Shown: positions 37,639-47,685, counted from the first letter of the stretch. The stretch: 64,000 nucleotides of DNA from Achromobacter arsenitoxydans SY8 (GCF_000236785.1 NZ_AGUF01000055.1:186001-250000), one strand, 5' to 3'. The notes: generated from the sequence alone by a model not told the origin. Program-made: numbers and translations.

Positions 37639-38259
37639 GTGTCGGCCATGTCCCGCACACTCTGTACGCGCTGCCTGCGCCCTGAATCGCACTGCTTGTG
37701 CGCCCTGATTCCTTCGCTGTCCTGCCGCACTCGCGTGGTGGTGCTGCAACATCCAAGCGAAGCGCGCCATGCTCTGAATACCGCCAGGCTTGCGGTGCTG
37801 GGCCTGGCCGGCGCGCGCCGTGTGGTCGGCGAGTATTTTCGCGAAGAGGACTGGGCCGAGGCGGGCCATGCGCCGCGCCTGCTGTTTCCCGGCAATGACG
37901 CCGAAGTGCTGACGCCGGGCTATGGCCAGGATCTGGGCATGCCCATCCGGCTGATTGTTCCGGACGGAACCTGGGGGCATGCGCGCAAGCTGCTGCACAT
38001 CAATCCTGCGCTTGCAGCCTTGCCTCGCGTGATGTTGCCTGCCGGCTTGTCTACCCGTTATCGCGTGCGTCATGCCGATGTGCCGGGCGCGTTGTCCACC
38101 ATCGAAGCCGTGACGCACGCGCTGAACGCCATTGAGGCGCCGCGCAATTTCGATGCCTTGCTTGCGCCATTCGAGGCGCTGATCGACGGGCAGATCGACG
38201 GAATGGGCGCGGAGCTTTATGCGCGCCATCATTTGAACCGCAAGGTTCCATGGCGCTGA
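37639..38259 (+). CDS. DTW-domain tRNA-uridine aminocarboxypropyltransferase (TapT-like)
   Basis: A 206-residue DTW-domain protein. Members of this family, such as TapT (E. coli YfiP), transfer the 3-amino-3-carboxypropyl group of SAM to a uridine of tRNA (acp3U). The N-terminal cysteines CTRCLRPESHCLC are typical. The catalytic-type motif DGTW lies in LIVPDGTWGHARKL, and LSTRYRVRHAD is conserved. The start at 37639 or 37648 is unclear. The gene is flanked on both sides by identical tRNA-Leu genes on the opposite strand. Confidence 0.87.
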   Translation: MSAMSRTLCTRCLRPESHCLCALIPSLSCRTRVVVLQHPSEARHALNTARLAVLGLAGARRVVGEYFREEDWAEAGHAPRLLFPGNDAEVLTPGYGQDLGMPIRLIVPDGTWGHARKLLHINPALAALPRVMLPAGLSTRYRVRHADVPGALSTIEAVTHALNAIEAPRNFDALLAPFEALIDGQIDGMGAELYARHHLNRKVPWR

Positions 38260-38424
38260 AAGGAAGGGGGGAGGGCGACGACGCTTTGCGTCTATGTCTG
38301 TGGGAGCGCGCTAAATCGGTGTTATGTATCAGTGCCTGGCACAGGCTATCCCTCTTTTCGCTTTCGCTCCTGCTATTAGGCCCTGCGTGTTTTGCACGAA
38401 ATGCCTAATTCGGACGCGCAAAGC

Positions 38425-38460
38425 AAAAGCCCCGAAAATCATTTGATTTCCGGGGCTTTT
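38425..38460 (-). terminator. terminator after tRNA-Leu copy 2
   Basis: A 10-bp outer stem AAAAGCCCCG/CGGGGCTTTT (38425-38434 with 38451-38460), partly extended inside. It can act on both strands and lies between the DTW gene and the second tRNA-Leu. Confidence 0.8.
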
Positions 38461-38543
38461 CAGCCGCGATTTTCAGTCACGCTTTACGTCGTGCTTTTTC
38501 ATCGCTGATCAAGTCAATTCAAATTGCCTTGATTTGAATTCCG

Positions 38544-38628
38544 TGGTGCCCAGGAGAGGACTCGAACCTCCACACCTTGCGGCACACGGACCTGAACCGT
38601 GCGCGTCTACCAATTCCGCCACCTGGGC
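38544..38628 (-). tRNA. tRNA-Leu (anticodon CAG), copy 2
   Basis: An 85-nt tRNA identical by eye to the one at 37414-37498, with the same CAG anticodon, long variable arm and encoded CCA. The two copies are in the same orientation about 1.1 kb apart. Confidence 0.95.
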
Positions 38629-38860
38629 ACTGAAAGATACTGTCAGAACTATGTGCTACGCTGCCGCCAGTTGCATCGTCCGGTTCAACATATTTGATTA
38701 AACAGTTGAACTAAACCATGCGCCAGCTTGCAGTTGGTTTTACAATCGGTTTTTCAGTTCAGCTTTGGGCTTGGCTGATCAACCTTCTGACCATTTCTGC
38801 TTCAGTGTTCAGCCTTGGGCGAACCACAGAAGCTGCGCATTATATACGGAAATTTTAGCT

Positions 38861-41326
38861 TTGGCAAAACGATCGAATAACGAGTCGAATAACAACAGAT
38901 CAACACCCTTGCCCGAAGCGCCGCCGGACTTCGACCCTGATGTTCCGTCCCGTGAAGCCATCCTGACGGCGTTGCGCGCCGCCGGTTCGCCGTTGTCTCC
39001 GGTGGAGCTGGCTGAACGCATGGGCATCGAGCGCCCGGCGACGATGGTGGGCTTCGAGCGCCGCCTGGGCGCCATGGAGCGCGATGGGCAACTGATGCCC
39101 AACCGCAAGGGCGTGTTGCTGCTGGCCACCAAGCTCGACTTCGTCGCTGGCAAGGTCCTGGGCCATCGCGATGGCTTCGGCTTCCTGCTGCGCGATGACG
39201 GCGGCCCCGATCTGTTCCTGTCGCCGCGCGAAATGCTCAAGGTGCTGCATGGCGACCGCGTGCTGGTCAAGCCGTCGGGCGAATACCGCGGCAAGCCGGA
39301 AGGCACCATTGTCGAAGTCATCGAACGCCGCACCAACAAGCTGGTGGGGCGCTTCCTGCACGAGCACGGCCTGTCCATCGTCGTACCTGAAGACCAGCGC
39401 ATCAAGCACGACATCCTGATTCCGCCCAGCGACACCAACGGCGCCCAGCACGGGCAGGTGGTCGCGGTGGAAATCATGGCGCAACCCACGCGCCACACGC
39501 AGCCGCTGGGTCGCGTCGCCGAGGTGCTCGGCGAAATCGACGACCCTGGCATGGAAATCGAGATCGCGGTGCGCAAGTTCGACGTGCCGGTCGATTTCAC
39601 GGAAGGCGCGCTCAAGCAGGCGGCTCGCCTGCCGGATTCGGTCAGGAAGACCGACCTGAAGGACCGCGTGGATCTGCGCGACGTCCCGCTCATCACCATC
39701 GACGGCGAAGACGCGCGCGATTTCGACGACGCCGTGTATTGCGAACCCGTGGAACTGGGTGCGGGCCAGCGCAAGCGTCCGGGCTGGCGCCTGTTGGTGG
39801 CCATTGCCGACGTCAGCCATTACGTGCGTCCGGGCGACGCGCTGGACGACGACGCAATCGAGCGCGGCACCAGCGTGTACTTCCCGCGCCGGGTCATCCC
39901 GATGCTGCCCGAGTCGCTGTCCAACGGGCTGTGTTCGCTGAATCCCGACGTCGACCGCCTGGTCCTGGTGTGCGACATGGTCATTCCGGCCTCGGGCGTC
40001 AAGGCGGGCACGGTCACGGCCTACCAGTTCTATAACGCGGTCATGCATTCGCACGCCCGCACGACCTACACGAACATCTGGGCCGCCCTGCAGCAGCCGG
40101 GCGGTCCGGCCGCGCATGCGATGCGCAGCGTGATGCCCCAGGTCCAGCACCTTTACGAACTCTTCCAGGTGCTGTCGCAAGGGCGCAAGAAGCGCGGCGC
40201 CATAGACTTCGACACGGTCGAAACCAAGATCGTCTGCAATGAGCTCGGGCGCATCGAGCAGATCGTGCCGTCGGTGCGCAACGACGCCCACAAGCTGATC
40301 GAAGAGTGCATGTTGGCCGCCAATACCTGCGCGGCCGACTTCATGACGCGCAGCAAGCATCCCGGCCTGTACCGTATCCACGAAGGCCCGACGCCGGAAC
40401 GCCTGCAATCGCTGCGCGAGTTCCTGCGCACGATGGGCCTGTCGCTGGGAGGGGGCGAGACGCCCACCGCCAAGGATTATGGCGACTTCCTCGATTCCGT
40501 CCGGGGGCGCCCCGACTACCAGCTGCTGCAGACCATGTGCCTGCGTTCCATGCAGCAGGCCGTCTACAGCCCGGACAACATGGGCCACTTCGGCCTGTCC
40601 TATCCCGGCTACAGCCACTTCACGTCGCCGATCCGCCGCTACCCCGACCTGCTCACGCATCGCGTAATCAAGGCGCTGCTGGCGGGCCAACGCTACGTGC
40701 CCAGCCTGGACGACCATGCCGTGGTCATCGGCCGCACGCAGCGCGAACACGAACACGCCATCTGGGAAAAGCTGGGCCTGGTGCTGTCCGCCAGCGAACG
40801 GCGCGCGGACGAGGCGTCGCGCGATGTCGAGGCCTGGCTCAAGTGCTGGTTCGTCAAGGAGCGCGTCGGCGAAGACTTCAGCGGCACCGTCACCGGCGTG
40901 GCCAGTTTCGGCATCTTCGTCACGCTCGATACGCTGCACGTCGAAGGTCTGGTGCACGTGTCCGAATTGGGCGGCGAGTACTTCCAGTTCAACGACGCCT
41001 TGCACGAGCTGCGTGGCGAGCGCACGGGCATGCGTTACCGCCTTACCGACAAGGTGCAGGTGCAGGTCTCTCGCGTGGACCTGGAAGCGCGCCGCATCGA
41101 ATTCCGCCTGGTGCAGGGCACCAGCTTCGACGCATTGCGCAAGGCCGCCGCGCGCGGCTCCGATGAACCGGCGCGCCGCGTGAAGAAGGCGGCGGCGCCC
41201 AAACCCGCCGCCCTGAAGGGCCAGACCGCCAAGGAACGGCGCGCCGAGGCCAAGAAGGCCAGCAAGCCGCCCAAGGCCGCCAAGCGCGCCGCACCCGCCA
41301 AGAAGGTCGTCCGCAAGCGGCACTGA
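38861..41326 (+). CDS. rnr: ribonuclease R
   Basis: A 3'-5' exoribonuclease that degrades structured RNA, 821 residues from the proposed TTG start (E. coli RNase R is 813). The order is an N-terminal winged-helix/cold-shock part (SREAILTALRAAGSPLSPVE), an RNB catalytic domain with TIDGEDARDFDDAVYCEP and the later SPIRRYPDLLTHR, and an S1 domain (FSGTVTGVASFGIFVTLDT), ending in a Lys/Ala-rich basic tail. No ATG lies in a sensible place, so TTG at 38861 (MAKRSNNES) is chosen. rlmB follows 141 bases downstream. Confidence 0.93.
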   Translation: MAKRSNNESNNNRSTPLPEAPPDFDPDVPSREAILTALRAAGSPLSPVELAERMGIERPATMVGFERRLGAMERDGQLMPNRKGVLLLATKLDFVAGKVLGHRDGFGFLLRDDGGPDLFLSPREMLKVLHGDRVLVKPSGEYRGKPEGTIVEVIERRTNKLVGRFLHEHGLSIVVPEDQRIKHDILIPPSDTNGAQHGQVVAVEIMAQPTRHTQPLGRVAEVLGEIDDPGMEIEIAVRKFDVPVDFTEGALKQAARLPDSVRKTDLKDRVDLRDVPLITIDGEDARDFDDAVYCEPVELGAGQRKRPGWRLLVAIADVSHYVRPGDALDDDAIERGTSVYFPRRVIPMLPESLSNGLCSLNPDVDRLVLVCDMVIPASGVKAGTVTAYQFYNAVMHSHARTTYTNIWAALQQPGGPAAHAMRSVMPQVQHLYELFQVLSQGRKKRGAIDFDTVETKIVCNELGRIEQIVPSVRNDAHKLIEECMLAANTCAADFMTRSKHPGLYRIHEGPTPERLQSLREFLRTMGLSLGGGETPTAKDYGDFLDSVRGRPDYQLLQTMCLRSMQQAVYSPDNMGHFGLSYPGYSHFTSPIRRYPDLLTHRVIKALLAGQRYVPSLDDHAVVIGRTQREHEHAIWEKLGLVLSASERRADEASRDVEAWLKCWFVKERVGEDFSGTVTGVASFGIFVTLDTLHVEGLVHVSELGGEYFQFNDALHELRGERTGMRYRLTDKVQVQVSRVDLEARRIEFRLVQGTSFDALRKAAARGSDEPARRVKKAAAPKPAALKGQTAKERRAEAKKASKPPKAAKRAAPAKKVVRKRH

Positions 41327-41467
41327 CCGGCGCGAAACCGGGTCCTTATGCCCAGGCCGTCGTTTGGCGGCCTGGCCTTAAGGGGTAACATTGCGGTTAT
41401 TGCCGGCTTGGTCCGGTGGCCCGCCCCGCTCTGGGGCGGGTATTCGTTTATCTAAAGGTATTGTTCT

Positions 41468-42205
41468 ATGGCGTCGACCCAAGTTCTGGCCGGGTTTCAC
41501 GCGGTTGTCGCGCGGCTGCGCCACGCGCCCGAGTCGATCAAGGAAATCTATGTCGAGGCCTCGCGCCGCGACAAGCGCATGCAGACGTTCATCGAGCAGG
41601 CTGAAAAGGCGGGTTGCCGCCTGCATCCGGTTCCGATGGAACGCCTTGACGGCCTGTCGCGCGGCACCCGCCACCAGGGCGTCGTTGCGCTGGCCGACGA
41701 GCGTCAGCTTGCTGTCGATGTGGATGAAGTGCTGGACGTGGTCGAGGGCCCGCCGCTGCTGCTGATTCTTGACGGCGTAACCGATCCCCACAATCTGGGC
41801 GCGTGCCTGCGCACCGCGGATGCCGCCGGCGTGCACGCCGTGATCGCGCCCAGGGACCGGGCCGTCGGCCTTAACGCAACGGTCCAGCGCGTGGCCTGCG
41901 GGGCGGCGGACACCGTCCCCTACCTGATGGTGACCAACCTGGCCCGCACCATGCGCAGCCTGAAGGACCGCGGGGTGTGGCTGGTGGGCACCGACGACCA
42001 GGCCACCGGCAGCATGCACCAGATCGACGCGCGCCAGCCCATGGGCTGGGTCATGGGCGCCGAAGGCGAGGGCATGCGCCGCCTTACCCGAGAGACCTGC
42101 GACCAGCTGGTGAACATTCCCATGCTGGGTTCGGTGGAAAGCCTGAACGTCAGCGTGGCCAGCGCCGTCTGCCTGTACGAGACCGTGCGCCAGCGCCAGT
42201 CTTGA
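41468..42205 (+). CDS. rlmB: 23S rRNA 2'-O-methyltransferase RlmB
   Basis: A 245-residue SPOUT methyltransferase that methylates the 2'-O of G2251 in 23S rRNA. The N-terminal substrate-binding domain starts [20 protein letters not shown]. The knotted catalytic domain has [39 protein letters not shown] and [18 protein letters not shown], the three family motifs. It follows rnr, the same gene order as in many gamma- and betaproteobacteria. Confidence 0.96.
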   Translation: MASTQVLAGFHAVVARLRHAPESIKEIYVEASRRDKRMQTFIEQAEKAGCRLHPVPMERLDGLSRGTRHQGVVALADERQLAVDVDEVLDVVEGPPLLLILDGVTDPHNLGACLRTADAAGVHAVIAPRDRAVGLNATVQRVACGAADTVPYLMVTNLARTMRSLKDRGVWLVGTDDQATGSMHQIDARQPMGWVMGAEGEGMRRLTRETCDQLVNIPMLGSVESLNVSVASAVCLYETVRQRQS

Positions 42206-42249
42206 TTCGTCCTTATTTGTAGATTCCCTTCTTTTCGCGTCAGTCCATC

Positions 42250-43494
42250 ATGCACCAGAACGGCTTTACCACCACGATCCTCCATTCCGACCGCAATCAA
42301 TCCGTCGAGCACGGAGCGGTGCACAAGCCGATGCATCCGTCGTCCGAGTTTGCGTACGAAGATGCGCGCGAACTGGCCGCGGTTTTCCAGGGCAAGGCGG
42401 GCTTTACCTACGCGCGCCAGGGCACGCCCACGACGACTGCGCTTGAAGCCAAGATCAGCCAGATGGAAGGCGGCAAGGGGACGGTCAGCTTCTCGACCGG
42501 CATGGCGGCGCTGGCGGCCATCTTCACGACGCTGCTGCGCCGCGGCGATCACCTGGTGTCCAGCCAGTTCGTGTTCGGCAACACCAACAGCCTGTTTGGC
42601 ACGCTGCAGGAACTGGGCGTCGAGATCACCTTCGTGGACGCGACCGATTCGGCGCAGGTGCGCGCGGCGATCCAGCCCAACACGCGCATGGTCTTCACCG
42701 AAACCATCGCCAACCCCGGCACTCAGGTTGCCGACCTGGCCGTCATTGGCGAGATCTGCCGCGAGAAGGGGCTGGTCTACGTCGTGGACAACACGCTGAC
42801 GTCGCCGTGGATGTTCCGGCCTGCGTCGGTGGGCGCTTCGCTGGTGATGAACTCGCTGTCCAAGTACATCGGCGGACATGGCAACGCATTGGGCGGCGCC
42901 GTGACCGACACCGGGCTGTACGACTGGGCCGGCAACGACAACATCTATGAAGCCTACCGCAAGGGCCCGTCGACGGGCTGGGGGCTGACCCAGATCAAGA
43001 AGAAGGGGCTGCGCGACATGGGAGGCACGCTGGCCGCCGAGCCTGCGCACCGCATCGCGGTGGGCGCCGAGACGCTGGCCCTGCGCATGGCCAAGCACTG
43101 CGCGAACGCGCTGGCCCTGGCGCGCTTCCTGGAAGCGCATCCGGGCGTGGCCAAGGTGCATTATCCCGGGCTGGCCAGCCATCCGCAGCATGCGCGCTCG
43201 GCAGCGCTGTTTGGCTCGCGCTTTGGCGGCCTGCTGGGCGTGGAGCTGGCCGAGGGTGTCGATTGCTTCGACTTCCTGAACCGCCTGCGCGTTGTCCTGA
43301 TGGCTACCCACCTTGGCGATACGCGCAGTCTGGCGCTGCCCGCCGCCCACACTATCTACTATGAAATGGGCCCCGAACGCCGTCAGCAGATGGGCATTGC
43401 GGACAGCCTGATCCGGGTGTCGGTGGGCATCGAGGATGAGGCCGATTTGCTGTTTGATTTCGATCAGGCGCTCACCGGTTGCCTGAAGGGATAA
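42250..43494 (+). CDS. cystathionine gamma-synthase/sulfhydrylase-family PLP enzyme
   Basis: A 414-residue PLP-dependent enzyme of the Cys/Met metabolism family. The PLP lysine lies in NSLSKYIGGHGNALGG, and FTYARQGTPTTTALEAKISQ and VVDNTLTSPWMFRPASVGAS are family segments. Members make cystathionine or homocysteine from activated homoserine, or cleave them; the exact reaction cannot be read here. It lies 44 bases after rlmB, which does not imply a functional link. The end DLLFDFDQALTGCLKG is typical. Confidence 0.9.
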   Translation: MHQNGFTTTILHSDRNQSVEHGAVHKPMHPSSEFAYEDARELAAVFQGKAGFTYARQGTPTTTALEAKISQMEGGKGTVSFSTGMAALAAIFTTLLRRGDHLVSSQFVFGNTNSLFGTLQELGVEITFVDATDSAQVRAAIQPNTRMVFTETIANPGTQVADLAVIGEICREKGLVYVVDNTLTSPWMFRPASVGASLVMNSLSKYIGGHGNALGGAVTDTGLYDWAGNDNIYEAYRKGPSTGWGLTQIKKKGLRDMGGTLAAEPAHRIAVGAETLALRMAKHCANALALARFLEAHPGVAKVHYPGLASHPQHARSAALFGSRFGGLLGVELAEGVDCFDFLNRLRVVLMATHLGDTRSLALPAAHTIYYEMGPERRQQMGIADSLIRVSVGIEDEADLLFDFDQALTGCLKG

Positions 43495-43553
43495 TTCGGC
43501 AGGCGCTGGCTCGTCCATTGGGCGCGCCGGGGTCGCAACCGGGGTAGGAACCC

Positions 43554-44234
43554 ATGCTTATACAGATTGCAGAAGTCTTCACGCCGCAAGAGGCGGCCGA
43601 CATCCAGAGCCGTCTCGACGCGGCCGACTGGGTCGACGGCAAGGTCACGGCGGGCTATCAGTCGGCCGAGGTCAAGCGCAACCGGCAGTTGCCCGAGCAT
43701 CATCCCCTGGCGCAAGAGATCGGCGCCCTGATCCTGCAGCGCCTCGCGGGCAATAACCTGTTCATGTCTGCGGCCTTGCCGCGCAAGATATTCCCGCCGC
43801 TGTTCAATCGCTACGAGGGCGGCGAGGCCTTCGGCTATCACGTGGACAATGCCGTGCGCGGCATCGCCGGCACGGCGGAACGCGTGCGCACGGACCTGTC
43901 CGCCACGCTGTTTTTCTCGGATCCCGATTCCTACGATGGCGGAGAGCTCGTCATCGACGACACCTACGGTCCGCGCGCGGTCAAGCTGCCCGCGGGGCAT
44001 ATGGTGCTGTATCCCGGAACCAGCCTGCACAAGGTCAATCCGGTGACCCGCGGCGCGCGCGTCAGTTCCTTCTTCTGGATGCAGAGCCTGGTGCGCGAAG
44101 ACAGCCAGCGGGCGCTGCTGCTGGACATGGACGTGGCCATCCAGCGGTTGAACCAGGACGTGGCGGGGCACGCGTCGATCGTGCAGCTGACCGGCATCTA
44201 TCACAATCTGCTGCGTCGCTGGGCGGATGTTTGA
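43554..44234 (+). CDS. Fe(II)/2-oxoglutarate PKHD-type hydroxylase (PiuC/YbiX-like)
   Basis: A 226-residue Fe(II)- and 2-oxoglutarate-dependent dioxygenase of the PKHD-type (YbiX/PiuC) family. The iron triad is visible as H96 and D98 in [11 protein letters not shown] and H159 in [16 protein letters not shown]169 would bind 2-oxoglutarate. Other members are often found near siderophore receptors and are Fur-regulated. No receptor is adjacent here and I see no Fur box before this gene. It starts 59 bases after the previous gene. Confidence 0.93.
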   Translation: MLIQIAEVFTPQEAADIQSRLDAADWVDGKVTAGYQSAEVKRNRQLPEHHPLAQEIGALILQRLAGNNLFMSAALPRKIFPPLFNRYEGGEAFGYHVDNAVRGIAGTAERVRTDLSATLFFSDPDSYDGGELVIDDTYGPRAVKLPAGHMVLYPGTSLHKVNPVTRGARVSSFFWMQSLVREDSQRALLLDMDVAIQRLNQDVAGHASIVQLTGIYHNLLRRWADV

Positions 44235-44589
44235 TGAAGCCTAAAGTGATTTTTCGGGCTGTCGCGCAAACCCCTAAATTCGCGTTTGTGTTTATTGCGA
44301 AAACGCCTAAAAGCTAGTATTGACGCGGGTTGCGGTGAGGTTTTCGCTTGACAGCCGCTCTACGCCAAGGCCTAATACATGTCTGCGTCGCTGACGGTTC
44401 GTAGGCCATATGCCATCGAATCCTAAGCGGCGCAGCAGTTTAAAAGTTGTGCTTTGCAGCGCAAGAAAAAAGTTTATCCACTAGTCTGTTCGTCGTTTGC
44501 CTGGTCTTGCGTCCATTCGTGGCATCCAATCATGACGGCCATGAACTGCGCTCCCGGCAGACTCCACACCTTGTGAGGGGTATACCTGC
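44235..44589. other. 355-base region upstream of hupB
   Basis: An AT-richer stretch with at least one promoter-like pair (see 44348-44378) and no coding frame. A leader for hupB of roughly 200 bases is implied if that promoter is used. No RNA gene or repeat is evident. Confidence 0.55.
44348..44378 (+). promoter_or_regulatory. candidate sigma-70 promoter for hupB
   Basis: A perfect -35 hexamer TTGACA (44348-44353) is followed after about 19 bases by TAATAC (44373-44378). The spacing is longer than the optimum of 17, so strength is uncertain. It lies 211 bases before the hupB start. Confidence 0.4.
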
Positions 44590-44862
44590 ATGAACAAAAC
44601 CGAACTCATCGATCATATCGCCAGCAAGGCCGATATCTCCAAGGCTGCTGCCGGCCGTTCGCTCGACGCCCTGATCGGTGCCGTGAAGACCACGCTGAAG
44701 AAGGGCGGTACGGTCACGCTGGTTGGTTTCGGCACGTTTGCCGTGTCGGCTCGCGCCGCGCGCACCGGCCGTAACCCGCGCACCGGCGAAACCATCAAGA
44801 TCAAGAAGGCCAAGGTGCCGAAGTTCCGTCCGGGCAAGGCCCTGAAGGACGCCGTCAACTAA
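44590..44862 (+). CDS. hupB: DNA-binding protein HU-beta
   Basis: A 90-residue histone-like DNA-bending protein. It begins [20 protein letters not shown], contains [20 protein letters not shown], the beta-arm motif with its conserved proline, and ends [16 protein letters not shown]. It forms dimers that coat and bend nucleoid DNA. TGAGGGG lies upstream. It stands alone, ahead of tRNA-Val. Confidence 0.97.
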   Translation: MNKTELIDHIASKADISKAAAGRSLDALIGAVKTTLKKGGTVTLVGFGTFAVSARAARTGRNPRTGETIKIKKAKVPKFRPGKALKDAVN

Positions 44863-44901
44863 TAGACGGCACGCGAATCGCACGGCGCGGCCCTCTGCGA
44901 T

Positions 44902-44930
44902 TTGCCCACAAGTACGCGGTCCGGTATACT
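44902..44930 (+). promoter_or_regulatory. sigma-70 promoter of tRNA-Val
   Basis: TTGCCC (44902-44907) and TATACT (44925-44930) are separated by 17 bases, the optimal spacing. A G+C-rich stretch follows the -10 hexamer, as in stable-RNA promoters. Transcription would begin about 70 bases before tRNA-Val. Confidence 0.65.
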
Positions 44931-45006
44931 CCGGCCCGCGTATTGCTTTTGAGTACCCAGTTGGCAGTTGCCTTGTACGAATTTTCGTCGTGCAACTGCA
45001 CCGAAA

Positions 45007-45082
45007 GGGTGCTTAGCTCAGTTGGTAGAGCGGCGCCTTTACACGGCGTAGGTCACAGGTTCGACCCCTGTAGCACCCACCA
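45007..45082 (+). tRNA. tRNA-Val (anticodon TAC)
   Basis: A 76-nt tRNA with encoded CCA. Acceptor GGGTGCT pairs with AGCACCC, D-arm GCTC/GAGC, anticodon loop TTTACAC giving TAC, and T-loop GTTCGACCC. It is followed by its own terminator. Confidence 0.96.
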
Positions 45083-45104
45083 AAAGCATGCTCGATTTTC
45101 ACAA

Positions 45105-45137
45105 AACCCGCACACGTCGCCGTGGCGGGTTTTTTGT
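45105..45137 (+). terminator. terminator of tRNA-Val
   Basis: Stem AACCCGC/GCGGGTT (45105-45111 with 45125-45131), partly extended in the loop, followed by a T run to 45137, 23 bases after tRNA-Val. Confidence 0.8.
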
Positions 45138-45211
45138 TTTGCGTAAGTGTTTTATCGCCTGTGCATTGATCCCGATCAGTAGGGCGGCGCCGCCCAAGAC
45201 GAAATACAACG

Positions 45212-45226
45212 TGCGAATCATTCGCA
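45212..45226 (+). promoter_or_regulatory. Fur box upstream of tonB
   Basis: TGCGAATCATTCGCA is a perfect 7-1-7 palindrome in the form of a Fur operator as seen in beta- and gammaproteobacteria. A -10-like TACTAT follows at 45234-45239, so bound Fur would cover the promoter. It lies 101 bases before tonB and predicts iron repression of tonB-exbB-exbD. Confidence 0.75.
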
Positions 45227-45327
45227 TTTAAGATACTATATTGGGCTTGTACCGGCCAGCCGGCGCCGCCCATTGCGCGCGCCGCGCCCCTGGCGGGCCG
45301 GATAAGTCAATGCTCCCTGGCTGATTC

Positions 45328-46146
45328 ATGCCTAGTCTTCAACCCGGTTGGAATTCTTCTTCGCGGTCTTCTTTTGGTGTACGCGCAGGCGCTGGCCTGG
45401 CGGTCGTCGCGCTTCACGCGGCGGTGATTGGCGCTATCTTCATGGCGCCGGAAAATCGTCCTGAACTGGAGGAACCCGAGGCAATCATGGTGAGTGTGGT
45501 GGATGCTCCCATCCCCCAGATCGCCAAAGCCGAACCCACTCCCGAAGTGCCGCAGCCGGTGACCGAGACGCCGCCCGAGCCGCAACCCGAGATCGAGCCC
45601 GAACCTGAACCCGAGCCCGAACCCGAATTGAAGCCCGAGCCCGAACCGGAACCCGAACCCGAGCCGGTGGTTGAGAAGCCGCCGATGCCGGCGCCCAAGC
45701 CGCCGCCTCCGAAGCCCAAACCCAAGCCCAAGCCCCAGCCCAAGCAGGAGGTCAAGCCTGAGCCGAAGCCGGAGACGCCTCCCCAGCAGACGCCGCCCAG
45801 CGGCGCGCCGGAAGGCACTCAGGCGCCGCAAGGGCCGCAGCAAGGGCCGCCGCCGGATCAGCCTGTGCTGGTCTCCAGTATCGAATTCCAGGGCGCGCGT
45901 CCTATGCCGAACTACCCGATGGCCTCGCGCCGCATGCGGGAAGAGGGCCGGGTCGTGGTGCTGGTGGAGATCAACACCCAGGGACTGGTCGAGCGCGCCA
46001 CCATTGATGCTTCGTCGGGGTTCCCGCGCCTGGACGAGTCGGCGCTGGCAGCCGCCCGCAAAGGTCGTTTCAAGCCGTATACCCGTAATGGCGTGGCTTA
46101 TCCCGCCAAAGCCAAAATTCCGTTCGATTTCGTAATGAGGAACTGA
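45328..46146 (+). CDS. tonB: energy transducer TonB
   Basis: A 272-residue TonB protein, which spans the periplasm and passes proton-motive energy from ExbB/ExbD to outer-membrane receptors. The N-terminal anchor is [21 protein letters not shown] long proline-rich spacer (about residues 65-185) contains repeated Glu-Pro then Lys-Pro steps. The C-terminal TonB domain has [20 protein letters not shown] and ends [18 protein letters not shown]. It is directly followed by exbB, with one base between stop and start, and sits behind a Fur box. Confidence 0.96.
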   Translation: MPSLQPGWNSSSRSSFGVRAGAGLAVVALHAAVIGAIFMAPENRPELEEPEAIMVSVVDAPIPQIAKAEPTPEVPQPVTETPPEPQPEIEPEPEPEPEPELKPEPEPEPEPEPVVEKPPMPAPKPPPPKPKPKPKPQPKQEVKPEPKPETPPQQTPPSGAPEGTQAPQGPQQGPPPDQPVLVSSIEFQGARPMPNYPMASRRMREEGRVVVLVEINTQGLVERATIDASSGFPRLDESALAAARKGRFKPYTRNGVAYPAKAKIPFDFVMRN

Positions 46147-46147
46147 G

Positions 46148-47139
46148 ATGTCCAACGCACTGCATAGCGCCACCTTGGTGGCGCAGGCGACCACCAGCCC
46201 GGCAGCACCGGCTGCTGCAGCCGCTGCGCCCGCCGCCGCTGCGCCCGCCGCAGCCGCGGCCGCGCCCGCAGCCCAACAAGCCGCCACGACCGCCGGCGAA
46301 GTCGCCCAGCAAGCCGCAGGCGCCGTTCAGCAGTCCGCCGACGCGCTGCACAGCGCAGCCGCCGCGCTGCCCGCCGCGCCGGCTCCGGCAGCCGTGCCCG
46401 ACATGGGCTTCCTGCACTTCGTCGCCCAGAGCGACTTCGTGGGCAAGAGCCTGTTCATCATCCTGATTCTGATGTCCCTGGTGACCTGGTACCTGATCCT
46501 GGTCAAGGTCGCCAGCAACGTCAGCATGCGCAAGCGTTCGGCCGAATTCCTGAACAAGTTCTGGAACGCCAGCTCGCTGGAGCAGGTCGAACACGAGATC
46601 AACACGCATGGCGCGCGCGATCCGTTCTCGCACCTGGCCAGCCACGCGATGCACGCTCAGGCGCATCACAACAAGTTCGGCGCGACCAAGCTGGAAGAAT
46701 CCGGCAGCAATTCCGACTTTGTCACGCGCACCATGCGCAAGGTGATCGACGAAGAAACCGCGAAACTTGAAAACGGCCTGACGGTGCTGGCTTCGGTCGG
46801 CTCGACGGCGCCGTTCGTGGGTCTGTTCGGCACGGTGTGGGGCGTGTACCACGCGCTGGTCGGCATCGGCCTGTCCGATGGCGTGACCATCAACCGCATT
46901 GCCGGTCCGGTGGGTGAAGCGCTGATCATGACGGGCCTGGGCCTTGCGGTGGCAATTCCCGCAGTGCTGGCGTATAACACCTTCGTGCGCAACAACCGCG
47001 TGTTCCTGTCGCGTCTGGATGCGTTTGCGCATGACCTGTTTGCGTTCTTGACCACCGGCCAGCAAGTTGCGCTGTCCGACGGCAAGGTGCGCGCGCTGCG
47101 CCGCCAGAATGGCGCCGCGGCCCAACGCGGGAGCGAATA

Positions 47140-47140
<1 letters not shown>
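46148..47140 (+). CDS. exbB: biopolymer transport protein ExbB
   Basis: A 330-residue ExbB, the MotA/TolQ-type proton channel subunit of the TonB motor. Three membrane helices are visible, around LFIILILMSLVTWYLILVKV, VGLFGTVWGVYHALVGIGLS and GEALIMTGLGLAVAIPAVLA. An extra N-terminal extension of about 95 residues, almost entirely Ala/Pro/Gln, lies before the first helix. The gene overlaps exbD by one base. Confidence 0.95.
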
Positions 47141-47622
<482 letters not shown>

Positions 47623-47636
47623 ACGATTCCAAGGAA

Positions 47637-47664
47637 GGGGCGCATTTCGCGCCCCTTTTTTTTT
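47637..47664 (+). terminator. terminator of tonB-exbB-exbD
   Basis: Stem GGGGCGC/GCGCCCC (47637-47643 with 47649-47655) followed by nine T (47656-47664), 14 bases after the exbD stop. Confidence 0.85.
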
Positions 47665-47685
47665 GGATCGCGCTAGAATCGCGGC

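Noticed and set aside
45013-45273. A minus-strand 86-residue frame overlapping tRNA-Val
   Set aside because: It is antisense to a tRNA and its terminator and has no coding features.
45570-45720. Repetitive DNA inside tonB, at first sight a minisatellite
   Set aside because: It is the coding sequence of the Glu-Pro/Lys-Pro spacer of TonB; the repeats follow the reading frame and need no separate feature.
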